A DNA stretch of 64,000 bases from Rosa chinensis (lineage: Eukaryota; Streptophyta; Magnoliopsida; Rosales; Rosaceae). A program made the position numbers and the translations under genes. The stretch spans positions 84,964,347 to 85,028,346 of the forward strand of contig NC_037089.1 of the NCBI RefSeq assembly GCF_002994745.2, given 5' to 3'. The notes under the pieces are model-generated. The model was not told where the DNA came from, made no database searches, and saw only the letters and a program-made list of their open reading frames with translations. Every line of letters begins with the position of its first letter. The stretch's first letter is position 1. This document shows positions 47,789 to 58,100 of the stretch, in pieces.

Positions 47789-47805
47789 GAATTCTGTCTA
47801 AAGAT
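47789..47805 (-). other. Copia-4 leader, 17 nt, no canonical primer-binding site
   Basis: On the minus strand this reads ATCTTTAGACAGAATTC between the 5' LTR end (CAACA) and the ATG. Neither TGGTATCAGAGC nor another TGG-starting tRNA complement is visible. Confidence 0.75.
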
Positions 47806-48516
47806 TGTTGGATTTGTATCAATGAATTGAAAATATGCTTCTACAATATATAAGTAATTACAGCAATAATTTATACAATAATATATGGATTACAATACTC
47901 AATATGTATCTGAGATAAATGAATTGTAATTGCAAGAGAAACTGACTTGTGATTCGATAGAGGCTTGCAGATTGGCAATGTCCTTTAGACAGAATTTCAC
48001 CCCTACGCAGTGCTTGTAGTTCGTTAGGCTTCTGTCCACCAGGATACAACTATCGATAATCCAAGAGCCTAGCACCAGACCTTGGATTCTAGCGAACGTA
48101 CTAAGTGTTTTTCTCTCTGAAGGAAAGGAAGGAAAAATATATCTGTGTATTTTGGAGAGGAAGACCTGGTGGGTTTATATAATGTTTGAGACACCACTTC
48201 AGTTTAAATTGAAGAGGTAAGTTGCCTTTCAATAACCTCTTTAGTTCAAATTCAAAAGGTAAGTTGATCAGACTTGTACTTTTGAATTCAACCGTTCAAA
48301 AACTGAATTCTATTCCACCACCGTTTGGAAATCTCATTGAGGAAGATCCAAGTGAGGTGAAAATCCCCTTGAGATGGATCCGAGTGAGGAAGACAATCTT
48401 AGAGAGGTAATATCCCCTTGAGATGGATCCGAGTGAGGAAGAAAATCTTAGAGAGATCTCTTTGAGACAAATCTAATCCTCCTCAATAGAAACCGATTTC
48501 TATTCAAACTCTAACA
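47806..48516 (-). repeat. Copia-4 5' LTR
   Basis: 711 bp, partner of 42511-43221. Differences noted: GATAAATG versus GATAAAGG, CTACGCAG versus CTACTCAG, AAATATAT versus AAATAAAT. Confidence 0.94.
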
Positions 48517-48616
48517 TCTACTACTACTGGTACTGATGATAGCAATCAGCCGATCAGAAACTTGGGACTTGGTTGCGGGTCATGGTAACGTCTTTCCGAT
48601 CAATGATGCATAATAA

Positions 48617-48811
48617 GGGCTCGATACTATCTACTGGAAAGATAGTAGCGGTTATTGGAAAGGTTGTGTGGCGTCACAATTCACAACCCGAATTAAACAT
48701 CGCAGGGTTCGAGACCACTATGTACCAGCTGACATGGTTGTTGTGGCGCAGGGATTTGGGGAAAGTGAGAAAGGGGCTAGTGTAATGGGCCTGACTGTCG
48801 GGCCCGTTTAA
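48617..48811 (+). other. Coding-like open segment of 64 codons, unknown product
   Basis: Between a double stop (TAATAA, 48611-48616) and TAA (48809-48811) the frame reads a protein-like sequence (LDTIYWKDSSGYWKGCVASQ, later RDHYVPADMVVVAQGFGE and a GPV end). The same frame also reads sensibly just upstream of the double stop (ETWDLVAGHGNVFPINDA). This looks like the end of a disabled gene, perhaps the host gene Copia-4 entered. No family recognised. Confidence 0.35.
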
Positions 48812-49640
48812 AACCTTTATTTAATGGCCGGCAAGTCACTATTGGACCCGCATAACACCTGGATTTAAGGACTGGCACGTGGGGAACTCCATCAACTGCC
48901 GGCGATAGGTCGCTCGATCTTACAAGGTGCAGAGTTCTTCATCCATGTATTTTGTTTATTTTCCACTTAACTTTTAATGTTTTGAGTGCAGATCTTTGGG
49001 AGTAGAATATCTGCCTCGCCGTTGAATTCGAAATAGGTAAGATTTGATAGTTGGGTTTGTTGGTTTTCCGAATTCCATGTTTTTGGTATTTTGATCGGCG
49101 GTCAATCACCATCTTCGGTCTGGTTCAGGAATTCAGGCTAACTGGAAGTTGGCTCCGGTTCGCTATATGTTTTCTTTGTATCTGTGTGTTTAGTTTTTAC
49201 TCTTTTTATCAGTATTGCAGAGGATGAACTTAAATATTATTTTATTTTTATTGTTAAATTTGGGCCCCGACAGACGCTTCCCAAAGTAACTAAAGACTGA
49301 CTTTGGATACAATATTTCAATTTGCGTCGTGAACGTGTTTATCTGTTTAAAACAAATTCTTCTTTTTACTCCTTGGTGATTTAGGGAGGCAGCTTTTCCT
49401 AATCCTGGTCGAAAATAGGGTTTTACTCCTCTTTGATTTAGGGATAGCTAGCTATATATATTCCTCTTCATCTTTAACTAGTAGAACATACTCATCCATC
49501 GATTTATTCACCATTAACATCAATTCTTCAAGATACTCCTTTAACCTGACAGATTGATTAAAGGAGGATTTCTACTGCTCCTACTACTACAGGTTACTGA
49601 TTAAATCGCCATTTTTTCATCTAATATCAGTTCTTCAACC
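48812..49640 (+). promoter_or_regulatory. Upstream region and promoter of the RING-H2 gene
   Basis: Contains a G-box CACGTG (48876-48881) and a TATA box TATATATA (49453-49460), about 180 bp before the ATG at 49641. The implied transcription start is near 49485, after a CTTCATCTTTAAC pyrimidine stretch. A G|GTAAGA donor-like site at 49035 suggests a possible alternative upstream exon. No coding frame is seen in this stretch. Confidence 0.5.
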
Positions 49641-50426
49641 ATGTCCGAAGAGAGGAATATATATAGGAGCAAAATATTTCAATCAGATAGACCACCGCGA
49701 CCAATCCCGGAGGGTCAAATTCAGATCAACCTATGTCTCTTCAGGCAAAGCCGCGTCTGGCATGATGATCTTGCAAACTTCACTCATGATAGACATAGCT
49801 TGGTACGTCGAAGAGCAGATTGGATCACTCCCGAGTTCTTAACCGGAAGAGACATGCGCTGGATACTTTTTGCGGGAGGTGTCCCACTAGAAGAACAGCC
49901 ACCTATTCTTGAGAAAATAATTCAGTTTGCTCAAGTGGCTGTCCCCGAGCTGCCTATTTTTGTGGTAATAGTACACACCCGTGTTTGCTCTTTAGGTAGT
50001 GTTGACTATCAGGATATCATTGATTTGGTTGCAAGAGAACCGATCAATGTTAATGTACGTGCTTCCCCTACTCCTATCACTCCTACTGCACATGCTCCTA
50101 CAGTGTCCGTGCTAGGAACATATATGTCACTTCTTACTATTCCTACATCTAGATCCTCGATTGAAGGTTTGAAGAAAGTGAGATTTGATACTTTGGAAGA
50201 AGATGTTATCCGAGAGACTCCAACATGTGCCATTTGTATCAAAGACTTTGTAGAATGTGTTGATGAACTGATTACTAGTTTACCCTGCGCCCACCACTAT
50301 CATGTAGATTGCATTGTCCAGTGGCTGAAGAGAGATCACACTTGTCCCTTGTGCCGATACCAAATGCCACCTGCGAGTATGGACTGGGACGGGGACGGGG
50401 ACGCAGTCGAGCCATCAAATCCCTAA
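49641..50426 (+). CDS. RING-H2 zinc finger protein, probable E3 ubiquitin ligase
   Basis: 261 codons in a single exon. The C-terminal RING-H2 finger has all eight ligands: C196-x2-C199-x16-C216-x1-H218-x2-H221-x2-C224-x10-C235-x2-C238, with the conserved Trp228 (VQWLK) and Pro236 (CPLC) used to bind E2 enzymes. RING-H2 proteins of this layout transfer ubiquitin from an E2 to a substrate. The first 190 residues are not a known domain to me; there is no signal peptide or membrane helix, so a soluble protein is likely. The tail is acidic (DWDGDGD). A TATA box lies about 180 bp upstream and an AATAAA signal about 145 bp downstream. The start is the first ATG after the TATA box. The gene is flanked by Copia-4 and the Gypsy element but is itself intact. 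Substrate unknown. Confidence 0.87.
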   Translation: MSEERNIYRSKIFQSDRPPRPIPEGQIQINLCLFRQSRVWHDDLANFTHDRHSLVRRRADWITPEFLTGRDMRWILFAGGVPLEEQPPILEKIIQFAQVAVPELPIFVVIVHTRVCSLGSVDYQDIIDLVAREPINVNVRASPTPITPTAHAPTVSVLGTYMSLLTIPTSRSSIEGLKKVRFDTLEEDVIRETPTCAICIKDFVECVDELITSLPCAHHYHVDCIVQWLKRDHTCPLCRYQMPPASMDWDGDGDAVEPSNP

Positions 50427-50571
50427 CAGGGCTGTCGGAATCTCAAGTATGATGGGAGAGCTGATCCTTCCGAATGTATTTTATAGTAATATAATTTCGT
50501 ACTTGTTTGTTTTTCTTTTTATCAAATAAGATTTGCGTAGCAGCAGTCCCTAATTTTGGGTTCTTGTTTGG

Positions 50572-50577
50572 AATAAA
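50572..50577 (+). terminator. Polyadenylation signal of the RING-H2 gene
   Basis: AATAAA about 145 bp after the stop codon, preceded by T-rich sequence (TTTGTTTTTCTTTTTATC), as expected of a plant 3' end. Confidence 0.55.
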
Positions 50578-51322
50578 ATCCTTCTGATTTGCTGAAAGAA
50601 AAAGGAGTGTGTGTTGATGCGCATTTGGTTTCTAAACTATTTTTTCATCTTACAAAGTCTTCAACAATTTAATTTCCGGAGGTGCAATATGAAGTGGGAG
50701 ATTGGAAAACCATTCAAAATTTATCTCATCCCAGAGGAAAGGTATTTCAATAGAAGCAAACTATAGTTCCATGGGACTTGATTTTGATATGGTCTCCGCT
50801 GAAGTGGGAGATTGGAAAACCATTCGAAATATATCTCATCCCAAGGGAAGGTATTTCAATAGATGCAAGCTATAGTTCCATGGGACTTGATTTTGTTATG
50901 GTCTCCGTTGAGCTTAGACACTGAAGATGTCCAAATATATAAACTTCATTTGTTCTGTAACTACCATTTACTAGCTTGCCAAGCAATTCAACTCCTTGCT
51001 GCTACTTAGGTTCAGGCAATCCGGATACAACTAACACCTAGAGCCCCAATTCATATATGACATTAGTTGTGCTGATGTTGTGAGCTACAAGCAGTGAACT
51101 TTATCTGGAGTTAAATCTCCATAGGATAGTTTACGTCCTTTCGCAGTGATAAATCATACTAACAAAAAAAAAAAATCGAGCAACAGATTACCACCAAACA
51201 CACATTAATTTTGACGGGAGAAGAGTTAGAGAAATTGAATTATATACCAATTCATGAACCTGTTCTTAATCCCTTTGTTATCCTTGAGCTCCATATGAAC
51301 CCAGCCCCACATGGGCCTATAA
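50578..51322. other. Non-coding sequence downstream of the RING-H2 gene
   Basis: No gene seen. It holds the 110-bp duplication listed next and otherwise unremarkable AT-rich DNA. Confidence 0.45.
50690..50908 (+). repeat. 110-bp tandem duplication
   Basis: Two copies (50690-50799, 50800-50908), both starting TGAAGTGGGAGATTGG and ending ATGGTCTCCG, with about 8 differences. It contains CCATGGGACTTGATTTTG twice. Not coding. Confidence 0.9.
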
Positions 51323-51430
51323 TATCAAGTAATTCATTCTGACTTTTACTATTACCTCTGTGTACCAGAAATTACCTCAAGTAAATGGTAAACAGAGGTA
51401 ATAGTAAAATTCAGAATGAATTACTTGATA
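51323..51430. repeat. Hairpin: 39-bp inverted repeat with 30-nt loop
   Basis: The left arm (51323-51361) and right arm (51392-51430) pair over 39 bp with a single mismatch. The arms begin TATCAAGTAATTCATTCTG. The size (108 nt in all) fits a miRNA-type or siRNA-type precursor or a tiny palindromic MITE. I see no target duplication around it. Confidence 0.88.
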
Positions 51431-52286
51431 GCAGCTTTGGAAATGGCACGATCAGACAGACAGACATGGCCAAACCGAGCGAACACTACCAGAGAGGAGC
51501 AGCATTTCTTCTCCTCCTCCACGAGCTACAGTGAAAATTTAACAGAAAATTATACGTATACTAAACCTAACCTCAAAATCACTGTTCATTTAGCTTGTCT
51601 TTTAGCGAAATGAATAGTGAACTGACGGTTTTACCCTGCATTTGTTCTGATATTTTGCGCGGTTGCCCCGGAGACAGGTGTTACCAGCGTCGTGCGCCGG
51701 GTGGTTCTGAAAAAGGACGTTTGTTTCCCTCGTCTGCATGATGCATGAAGAGAGAAGAGTACCTCCGCAGATGAAATTAGGATTTGCACGTCGCCGATCT
51801 TTGCACTTCTTCTCCTTCCTTTTTTTCTCTGAAAACAAAATAATGATATTCATGGCTGTTTGGATTTATTGGCTACCTGCATCTGACAATTCTTGGCAAC
51901 ATCAGCTCCTCAGGTTTGCTATTGCTGGCAATATCAGTTTCTCACAATCTCAGGATTTTGTCTTTGATGCTATATGAATGTTTGATACTCTTTTTTTTTT
52001 TTTCCCGAAAGGAGAAGTAAATTGAAAGTTTAATACTTTACTTTCATTGACTGTGGTAAATGGGGCTTTGTATCACCAATAAGGTTGTGTAGGTGGGAAC
52101 TAGTTGCTATAAATTTACCTCTTCTGAGAGGGAAATAAGGATATTCTGTTAGTCTTTCTGGTTGCTTTATTCATATTTCTTTGTCATTGTACTTTATACA
52201 CTCATTACATGGTTGTGGTTTTTGTTTACGAAGTCATTGATTGGAGATTGAAGGGACAAGCCATTCCTAAGGAGAGCTCTGAGAGG
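51431..52286. other. Host sequence before the Gypsy insertion
   Basis: No recognised gene. Short open frames (51738-51977, 52209-52300) are not recognisable. It may hold an upstream intron of the SDR-like gene whose exons lie after the Gypsy element, but no linking exon was found. Confidence 0.35.
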
Positions 52287-52401
52287 ATTTTTGTAATAAC
52301 CGTTCCTTTTCTTCATAATGGAATTACTGTTGGTATTGGATTTTGTCTTTTCAATCATTGTGGCAGACATAAATTTCGGTTTTTAGGGATTAAAACACGG
52401 G

Positions 52402-52830
52402 TTGGTTGCTCCTGTTTCAAGCATGATTAGCATGCTCTACGTCTCACTCTCTCACTTCCTCCGTTGCAACCGAAAAACAGAGCATCGGCTCTCCCTCTTC
52501 TCTCTCGTTTCACCGGCCACCAGGCAGCATCCCATCACCTCTCACACCTTCAAGTCGATCGTACGCAGCTGCAGGAGGCGGCCTTGTGCCACAGAACCAC
52601 CGGAGACGACGGCGGAGGCCGAAAAAACCCGTTTTTGTTCCAAGCTTGATAACTCGAGCTACCGGCCACGAAACCTTCCCAAACTTCACCCACAGGTTCG
52701 CCTTGACCTGTTGAAGCTCCCAGAACCTCCCTTGCACGGCGGCGCTGCCTCTAGAAGCGGCTGGAACTCGAACCCGGTTACACCGAAAACTTCGATTAGG
52801 TATATCTCGAGTTGTAGAGCTTGGTTTTGA
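52402..52830 (+). other. 142-codon open frame inside the Gypsy 5' LTR
   Basis: Basic, Ser/Pro/Arg-rich frame starting ATGGTTGCTCC; the same frame is open in the 3' LTR (59771-60199) with no change to its length. Because the LTRs are about 99.6% identical, conservation between them is not evidence of selection. It includes a GC-rich block not typical of the rest of the LTR. Probably a chance frame in a leader-like region. Confidence 0.25.
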
Positions 52831-53278
52831 TTAATTCTTGAACCAGTGAGTTCACCTTGATGTTCTTAACAACTTTCCAGAAGGAATCGAGGCCTGAGGT
52901 TGCAGTTTTTACGTCGAACTTGGAGCTCGCCGGTTTCTGGTTTTTTTTTTCCGGCCAAACCGACTGGTTTGAGGTATTTTCTATCCCTTCCGGTCATTTT
53001 CAGCTTACATGCTAGTTAGGAAAGTCATTTGGATTGATGAGACGAAGCAGAGCAGCGTGGCCCCGACACCTTTGGTGGTGGTCGGCGGCGGCTCTGCCAC
53101 TAACTCCGGCGGCCATTTCCGGGGGTCACAAGGATAGTTTCTGTACATTTTTAGATTCTATACTTCGATACGATCATTTTGAGATATTATACGCAATTTT
53201 TCGATATCGTACGATTTAGTTATGAATTTTACGATTTCGATCGATTTCGATCGTTCGATTTATGATCTGTGAAGATCA

Positions 53279-53580
53279 GACCGTTAGATGGACTTGAAAT
53301 TTAAATATATTGATCGTATGATTGTCCTGATGACTTTGTATGGTCACGGGCGAAGATCCGACCGTTGGATCTTCGTATAATGGTGAAATGGTGTTTTGGA
53401 AGTTGATTCGTGAGAATCCGACCGTCGGATTTTCTTATAAATCTGAGGAGATGTTAGTAAAGGCGATTCAGGAAGATCCGACCGTTGGATCTTCGAGATA
53501 ATTTCGGGAGGATGATCCAAAGGGCGATCCGTGAGGATCTGACCGTTGGATCATCGTATAAATTCAATCCGACCGTTGGA
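53279..53580 (-). promoter_or_regulatory. Array of MSA-like (MYB3R-type) sites in the Gypsy 5' LTR
   Basis: Six evenly themed sites read GACCGTTGGA or a variant on the plus strand: 53279-53288, 53360-53369, 53420-53429, 53480-53489, 53541-53550 and 53571-53580. On the minus strand five of the six match YCYAACGGYY, the plant mitosis-specific activator consensus (TCCAACGGTC or TCTAACGGTC); the third has GACGG. Most are inside near-palindromes such as GATCCGACCGTTGGATC. They lie about 370-660 bp upstream of a TATA-like stretch. The array is seen directly; a cell-cycle role is inference. Confidence 0.65.
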
Positions 53581-54104
53581 TTGTCATTTGTTTTATTTTG
53601 TGAGTTGTTGGCTAAACTCAAGTCACTTATGATTAGGTGATTAACGGTTTTTACTTGGGCGAGCGAGTTTTGGTGTGATTGTGAAAGTGAAGACGCAGCG
53701 GGATAAGAGGTGAGTAAACCTCACGTGGATCTTATTATGATTCGAGTACCTTCAATTAATTTATTTTCTGTGGTAATTGTGTGAAAATATTTATGGAATA
53801 AATATTTGTTTTAAAGCATATGGACTTGATCACCTACGGTCCATAGGTAAGTAAAATGATTTATTTATACAAAATGAATTTCCCCGATTTTCTTGTGTGA
53901 ACTATAGTTGGTATTAGTAGTCACTTCTGAGTGGGTGATTACGTATATATATATTTACTTGATTATATACGAAATTGGTGTGACATTGAAGAATGTGAAA
54001 TTGAGATGTGACGTACCATATTTATATTTGATGAACTTGATTGATGAGTTCTTGTTGATATTCATGATTTATATTGGAGGAAGTATAGAGTGGAGAATGT
54101 AGGG

Positions 54105-54267
54105 TTCTGAGGACGGGGATGTCCAAAGAGCAACGGTTATTTATTAACCTGAGTGTTTGTGTTCTGAGGACTGGGGTTTCCGAAGAGCGACGGTTTATTA
54201 TTAACCGCAGTATTTGGTTCTGAGGACTGGGGTTTCCGAAGAGCGACGGTTTATTATTAACCGCAGT
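54105..54267 (+). repeat. 56-bp tandem repeat in the Gypsy 5' LTR, three units
   Basis: Units begin TTCTGAGGAC-GGGG-T and contain GAAGAGCGACGGTTTATTATTAACC. The first is more diverged. The 3' LTR (about 61471-61580) keeps only two units, which explains 56 of the 57 bp by which the LTRs differ in length. Confidence 0.88.
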
Positions 54268-54903
54268 ACATCGCATTACTTAAGCCTAGGCCAAGGTGAC
54301 AGGTAGCGATATAGTTAGAGCTCTAACGTATGGTCAAGATGGACCGAAGTGGTGGTATGGGAGTTGGGTGTTGTAGGACCAGTGTAGTGTATTGTGATTT
54401 GAGGATTGTGAAAATGTATTCCTTGTGGCTTTCCATGAGTGGTTTGATGTCTCTTTGCAGACGTATTACTGTTGGATTTTTACTTGACTTGTAAGAATTA
54501 TAATTTAATAAATCAACAGTTCCTTCTTGTTTACTCATACGGGCTGTCATGGCTTACCGGGTTTGGTGTTGTTGCATTCCCGGTACACGATTTATATTGT
54601 GTAGCGGGTAATCCTGTAGGTCAGGAGAATCAGGACGGTGATCGTGCGGGTTAGAGTTTTTGTTATAATTTTACAGCAATTGTAATAGTGAGGTGAGTTA
54701 AGCTCATTTGTGCCTTGTAATTTGGTTTTTGTGAGAGCGTGTTGTATTAAGAATTGCGGAGTTGGGTTTTGTAATATTGAGTGGAGTGTGGTGTCACTGT
54801 GTGTTACTCTGAAAGAAAAAAAAATAGACTGGTATTTGTATTTGTAATAATTTCATGTTTCGAATTTGGAATACGTGTTTTCGAAATTCGGGGCGTGACA
54901 GTT

Positions 54904-54915
54904 TGGTATCAGAGC
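54904..54915 (+). other. Gypsy primer-binding site
   Basis: TGGTATCAGAGC three bases after the 5' LTR, complementary to initiator tRNA-Met. Confidence 0.95.
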
Positions 54916-55171
54916 GTAAGGTGCATATTCGGTGATGTGTCAATACCTTCCGAGTGATGGCCCGTCTGCAGCGGATCCCCATCGTGTGCTCTTCGGTATT
55001 GGCTAAGTCATTGGGTATGTGTGAGTGTTGGGAGTTGTTAGGCCACTAAGTCATTTAGGAACGTGAATACCTTCCTTGTAGTATTAATTGGGTTAATATG
55101 GACTTGTAATTGACCTCTACTATGTTGAGTGTTATACATGTATTAACCCAGCGTTCGATGCTACTTAGGTA

Positions 55172-58100
55172 ATGGAGGTTCCGAGGGGTGGGCCTAGATT
55201 TCATCGTGGGGGCGGAAGAGAAGGCAGAACTGGTGGTAGGGACAGGTTCCGTCCTTTGGAGGAGCTTTATGATGATGAGGTAGAATCTTCCATTGGTGTA
55301 CAACCTACTCCGCCCATAGGTGAAATGGTTGACCCTGGTCGTCTGTTGAAATTGGCTAGAGACATTAATCGTTTGGGTGCAGCCAAGTTTCATGGAAGCA
55401 TGGATTACATGGTGGCTGACCAATGGGTTGAGGATATGGAGAATTATTTTGAGATGATGGACTGCAATGAGATCGAAAAGAGGAAGCTAGCTACTTTCAT
55501 GCTAAAGGGTGAGGCTAGGGTGTGGTGGAATTGTACACAAAAGACTGTCGATGTGACCACCCTGACTTGGGATGGTTTTGTGAGACTATTCCGAGAGAAG
55601 TACTTTCCAGCTTCAGTGAGAGAAAGATTGGAACGAGAGTTCCTCTCACTAACTCAGGGGAAGTTGACGGTGACGGAATATGAGACAGAGTTCTCCAGGC
55701 TTTATAGGTTTGTGAAACCAATGGATGCTGAGGATTTGGCCAAGAAGTTTCAGCGGGGGTTGAACGCATCCATCGAGCGTGATGTGGCCATTTTGGAACT
55801 GAAGGTTATGAAGGAAATTCTAGCTAAGGCTTTGATCATTGAGCAGCAGAACCTGATTCATAAGGAGAAGGAAACAGCTGAGAGGGATTTTCGGGGAAAG
55901 GGAAAGGCAGTGGTTGGTAACAGTGGATCCAGAGACTTTTGTGGTGGATACTGGAAGAGACAAAAGACTCAGTTCCACCATCAGGCCCCAGCTAGAGCAG
56001 CGGCAGTTCCTCTTCCTCCTATTCGGGCCGTACCTGTCAGACGAGCTGCACCTGCAGCACCAGTAAGATGTTATAACTGCAACGAGTTGGGGCATCTTTC
56101 TAGGGCTTGCACTAAACCCAGGGCTAAGGGATGTTTCCGATGCGGACAGACTGGACACCTTGCCAGGGATTGTGCTCAACCTCGGGTTGAAGGACAGGGT
56201 AACCAGCAAAGGCTCTTACCTCCAGTACCAGCTAGAGTCTTCGCAATCGGTCAGAGAGGCACTGGGGTGGAAGGTACCTTATCTGTTTATAACTACCTTG
56301 CTAGAGTATTGTTTGATACGGGAGCCTCCCACTCTTTTATATCTAGTTCAGTTGTGGATGTGTTGGGTTTGATTTCCTTGCCTCTTACTAGATCATTATG
56401 TGTTACATCGCCTCTCGGTGTATCTCTTGAACTGGATATGTTTTGCAATGATTGCCCTATTGGGATTGGTGGCAGAGAGTTCTCTGCATCATTGATTGTG
56501 ATACCAGATTACACATATGATGTGATTTTGGGTATGGATTGGTTGAGCCCGAACCATGCATTGATTGACTGCTTTAGGATGATTGTGTCCTTCTGTATTC
56601 CTGGACAACCAGTGTTTCATTACCGTTGTCTGAGATCCGATATGGCCATGAGGGCAGGGATTTTGGCTCATATTGAGTCAGGGAATAGTACCTCAGAGAT
56701 TTCAGGGATTCCTGTAGTTTCGGAGTATGCGGATGTGTTTCAGGAGATACCAGGGTTACCTCCAAAAAGGGTAATGGACTTCTCCATTGACATAATACCA
56801 GGTACTGCCCCTGTATCGAAAGCACCCTATCGGATGGCTCCAGCTGAACTTCAGGAGTTGAAGGTTCAGATTGATGGATTACTTGCCCAAGGATTCATAC
56901 AGGCTAGTGTATCTCCTTGGGGTGCACCAGTTCTGTTTGTGAAGAAGAAGGATAATTCACTTCGTTTATGCGTGGATTATCGGCAGCTGAATAAGGTGAC
57001 CATCAAGAACAGGTACCCTTTACCTAGGATTGATGACTTGTTCGATCAACTTAGAGAGGCTACTGTTTTCTCAAAGATTGATTTGAGATCTGGATATCAC
57101 CAGTTAAGAGTGAAGGATGAGGATATTCCAAAAACGGCATTCAGGACCAGGTATGGACATTTTGAGTTCCTTGTCATGCCTTTTGGTTTAACTAATGCAC
57201 CTGCGGCATTCATGGACTTGATGAACCGTACATTCAGTCCTTATTTAGATCAGTTTGTGGTGGTGTTCGTCGATGACATCTTGATTTATTCAAAGTCGTC
57301 TGATGAACATGAGAAGCATTTGCGGATTGTTCTGCAAACATTAAAAGAGAAGGAGTTGTACGCCAAACTCGAGAAATGCGAATTTTGGCAAAAGGAGGTC
57401 AAGTTCCTTGGCCATGTAGTTTCGAAGGATGGAGTTTCGGTGGATCCTTCGAAGGTTGATGCAGTGATGAGTTGGAGTCGCCCTACCACTGTTACTGAAA
57501 TCCGAAGCTTCCTCGGATTGGCAGGGTATTACAGGCGATTCATTGAGGGGTTTTCTAGAATTGCTTCGGCTTTGACCAAGTTGACAAGGAAGGACACTCA
57601 GTTTGTATGGACGGATGAGTGTGAGAAGGCTTTCAACAAACTGAAAACAAGATTGACTACAGCTCCAGTGTTAACTATCCCTACTAGTGGTGGTGGTTTA
57701 GTTATCTACAGCGATGCATCTCATCAGGGTTTGGGGTGTGTGTTGATGCAAAATGGTAGAGTTGTCGCTTATGGTTCTAGACAATTGAAAATTCATGAGC
57801 GGAACTACCCCACTCATGATCTAGAGCTAGCTGCAGTAGTATTCGCCTTGAAGATTTGGAGACACTATCTGTATGGTGAGAAATTTGAACTCTTTTCTGA
57901 TCATAAGAGTTTGAAGTACCTATTCTCCCAGAAAGAGTTGAACATGAGGCAGAGGAGATGGATGGAGCTCATCAAGGACTATGATTTCACTTTGGAGTAT
58001 CATCCTGGAAAGGGCAACGTGGTGGCAGATGCTTTGAGTAGGAAACCCCGGGTAATCATGGCATCGCTTATGGTGCAGGAGTGGCTCATGTTGGAAGCTG

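Larger units (their letters stand above)
42511..48516 (-). mobile_element. Copia-4, young nearly intact LTR retrotransposon
   Basis: Minus-strand Copia element with 711-bp LTRs (42511-43221, 47806-48516) in which I noticed three differences (about 0.4%), TG/CA ends and a 5-bp target duplication TCTAC (42506-42510, 48517-48521). The purine tract (minus TGTGGGGGAC) lies next to the 3' LTR. One frame encodes the whole polyprotein and is interrupted by a single TAA. Its 5' leader is only 17 nt and has no recognisable tRNA-Met primer site. Confidence 0.95.
52292..54900 (+). repeat. Gypsy 5' LTR
   Basis: 2609 bp, TGTAATAACCG...GGGGCGTGACA. It contains the ACCGTTGGA array (53279-53580), a TATA-like GTATATATATAT (53942-53953), a tandem repeat of 56-bp units (54105-54267) and a 142-codon frame (52402-52830). 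Confidence 0.95.

Noticed and set aside
54904..54915. Possible tRNA gene because of TGGTATCAGAGC
   Set aside because: Only the complement of a tRNA 3' end is present, in the primer-site position of an LTR element. No cloverleaf. No tRNA or rRNA gene was found in the window.
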